Positions 63,866 to 64,000 of a stretch of DNA of 64,000 nucleotides are shown piece by piece; the stretch's first letter is position 1, and each line of letters starts with the position of its first letter. The notes under the pieces are model-generated. The model was not told the DNA's origin and did no database searches. It saw only the letters and a program-made list of their open reading frames with translations. The stretch is from Patagioenas fasciata. Taxonomy: Eukaryota > Chordata > Aves > Columbiformes > Columbidae. The translations under genes were made by a program, and so were the position numbers. The stretch is from the NCBI RefSeq assembly GCF_037038585.1, contig NC_092520.1, positions 124,342,001 to 124,406,000 of the forward strand, in the 5' to 3' direction.

Positions 63866-64000
63866 AAATCATGCAAAACTGAATTATTTGTAGATTACAA
63901 TAAAAGTTCCTAATTGCATCAGTTTAATTTCATACACTCGTTCTGATTGCAGAGGAAGCTTAGGAGTATTGTCTGGATATGGAGGAAAAAAAAAAATACT

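Larger units (their letters stand above)
62319..64000. other. AT-rich unique non-coding sequence
   Basis: No gene was recognised. It contains a short duplicated AATATAGGGAAT (62551-62580) and a T17 run (63849-63865). Confidence 0.65.

Noticed and set aside
1..64000. CRISPR array, tRNA or rRNA gene
   Set aside because: Reading both strands, I saw no regularly spaced identical repeats with unique spacers and no tRNA TPsiC/anticodon-arm or rRNA signatures. The composition and repeats are those of a bird nuclear genome.

Overview
This window looks like ordinary non-coding DNA from a bird nuclear genome, either intergenic or intronic. The main evidence is a set of CR1 (chicken repeat 1) LINE fragments. 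They carry the typical 3' tail (ATTCTRTG-type repeats, seen on the plus strand as AGAATCACAGAATCACAG or ATTCTATGATTCT) and the conserved CR1 3'-UTR wording. Fragments resembling avian LTR retroelements, the AT-rich composition, many poly-A/poly-T runs and (CA)n tracts fit the same picture. The CR1 and LTR types are more what I would expect in a neoavian bird than in a galliform, but I hold that weakly.

I found no convincing host protein-coding gene, rRNA, tRNA, CRISPR array or bacterial-type operon. Almost all open frames are 60-135 codons, scattered on both strands, without recognisable domains, and are expected by chance in 64 kb. The only recognisable coding sequence is a decayed CR1 reverse-transcriptase remnant at 54628-55029 (minus).

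Layout. 1-8085: AT-rich unique sequence with one GC-elevated patch (about 640-1010). 8086-8284: an intact-looking palindromic hAT-type MITE with an 8-bp target-site duplication, followed by a (CA)n microsatellite. 8.4-31 kb: mostly unique sequence with two possible MIR-like SINE fossils (12.4 and 13.9 kb), A/C-rich low-complexity tracts (19.1 and 20.2 kb) and a GC-elevated patch (23.0-23.4 kb). About 31015-31767: a GC-rich avian LTR-like segment, probably minus strand, with an internal 46-48 bp tandem repeat. 31.8-42.4 kb: unique AT-rich sequence. 42.4-62.3 kb: the repeat-rich part, with six CR1 fragments (near 42.5, 45.1, 48.1, 51.3, 54.1 and 62.1 kb) and a short LTR-head-like piece at 55.7 kb. 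62.3-64 kb: unique sequence.

Nothing here amounts to a new biological system. The best leads are the MITE, the LTR pair, the CR1 distribution and a few AT-rich motif clusters that could be conserved regulatory elements. Family assignments were made from memory of consensus sequences, without a database search, so boundaries are approximate.
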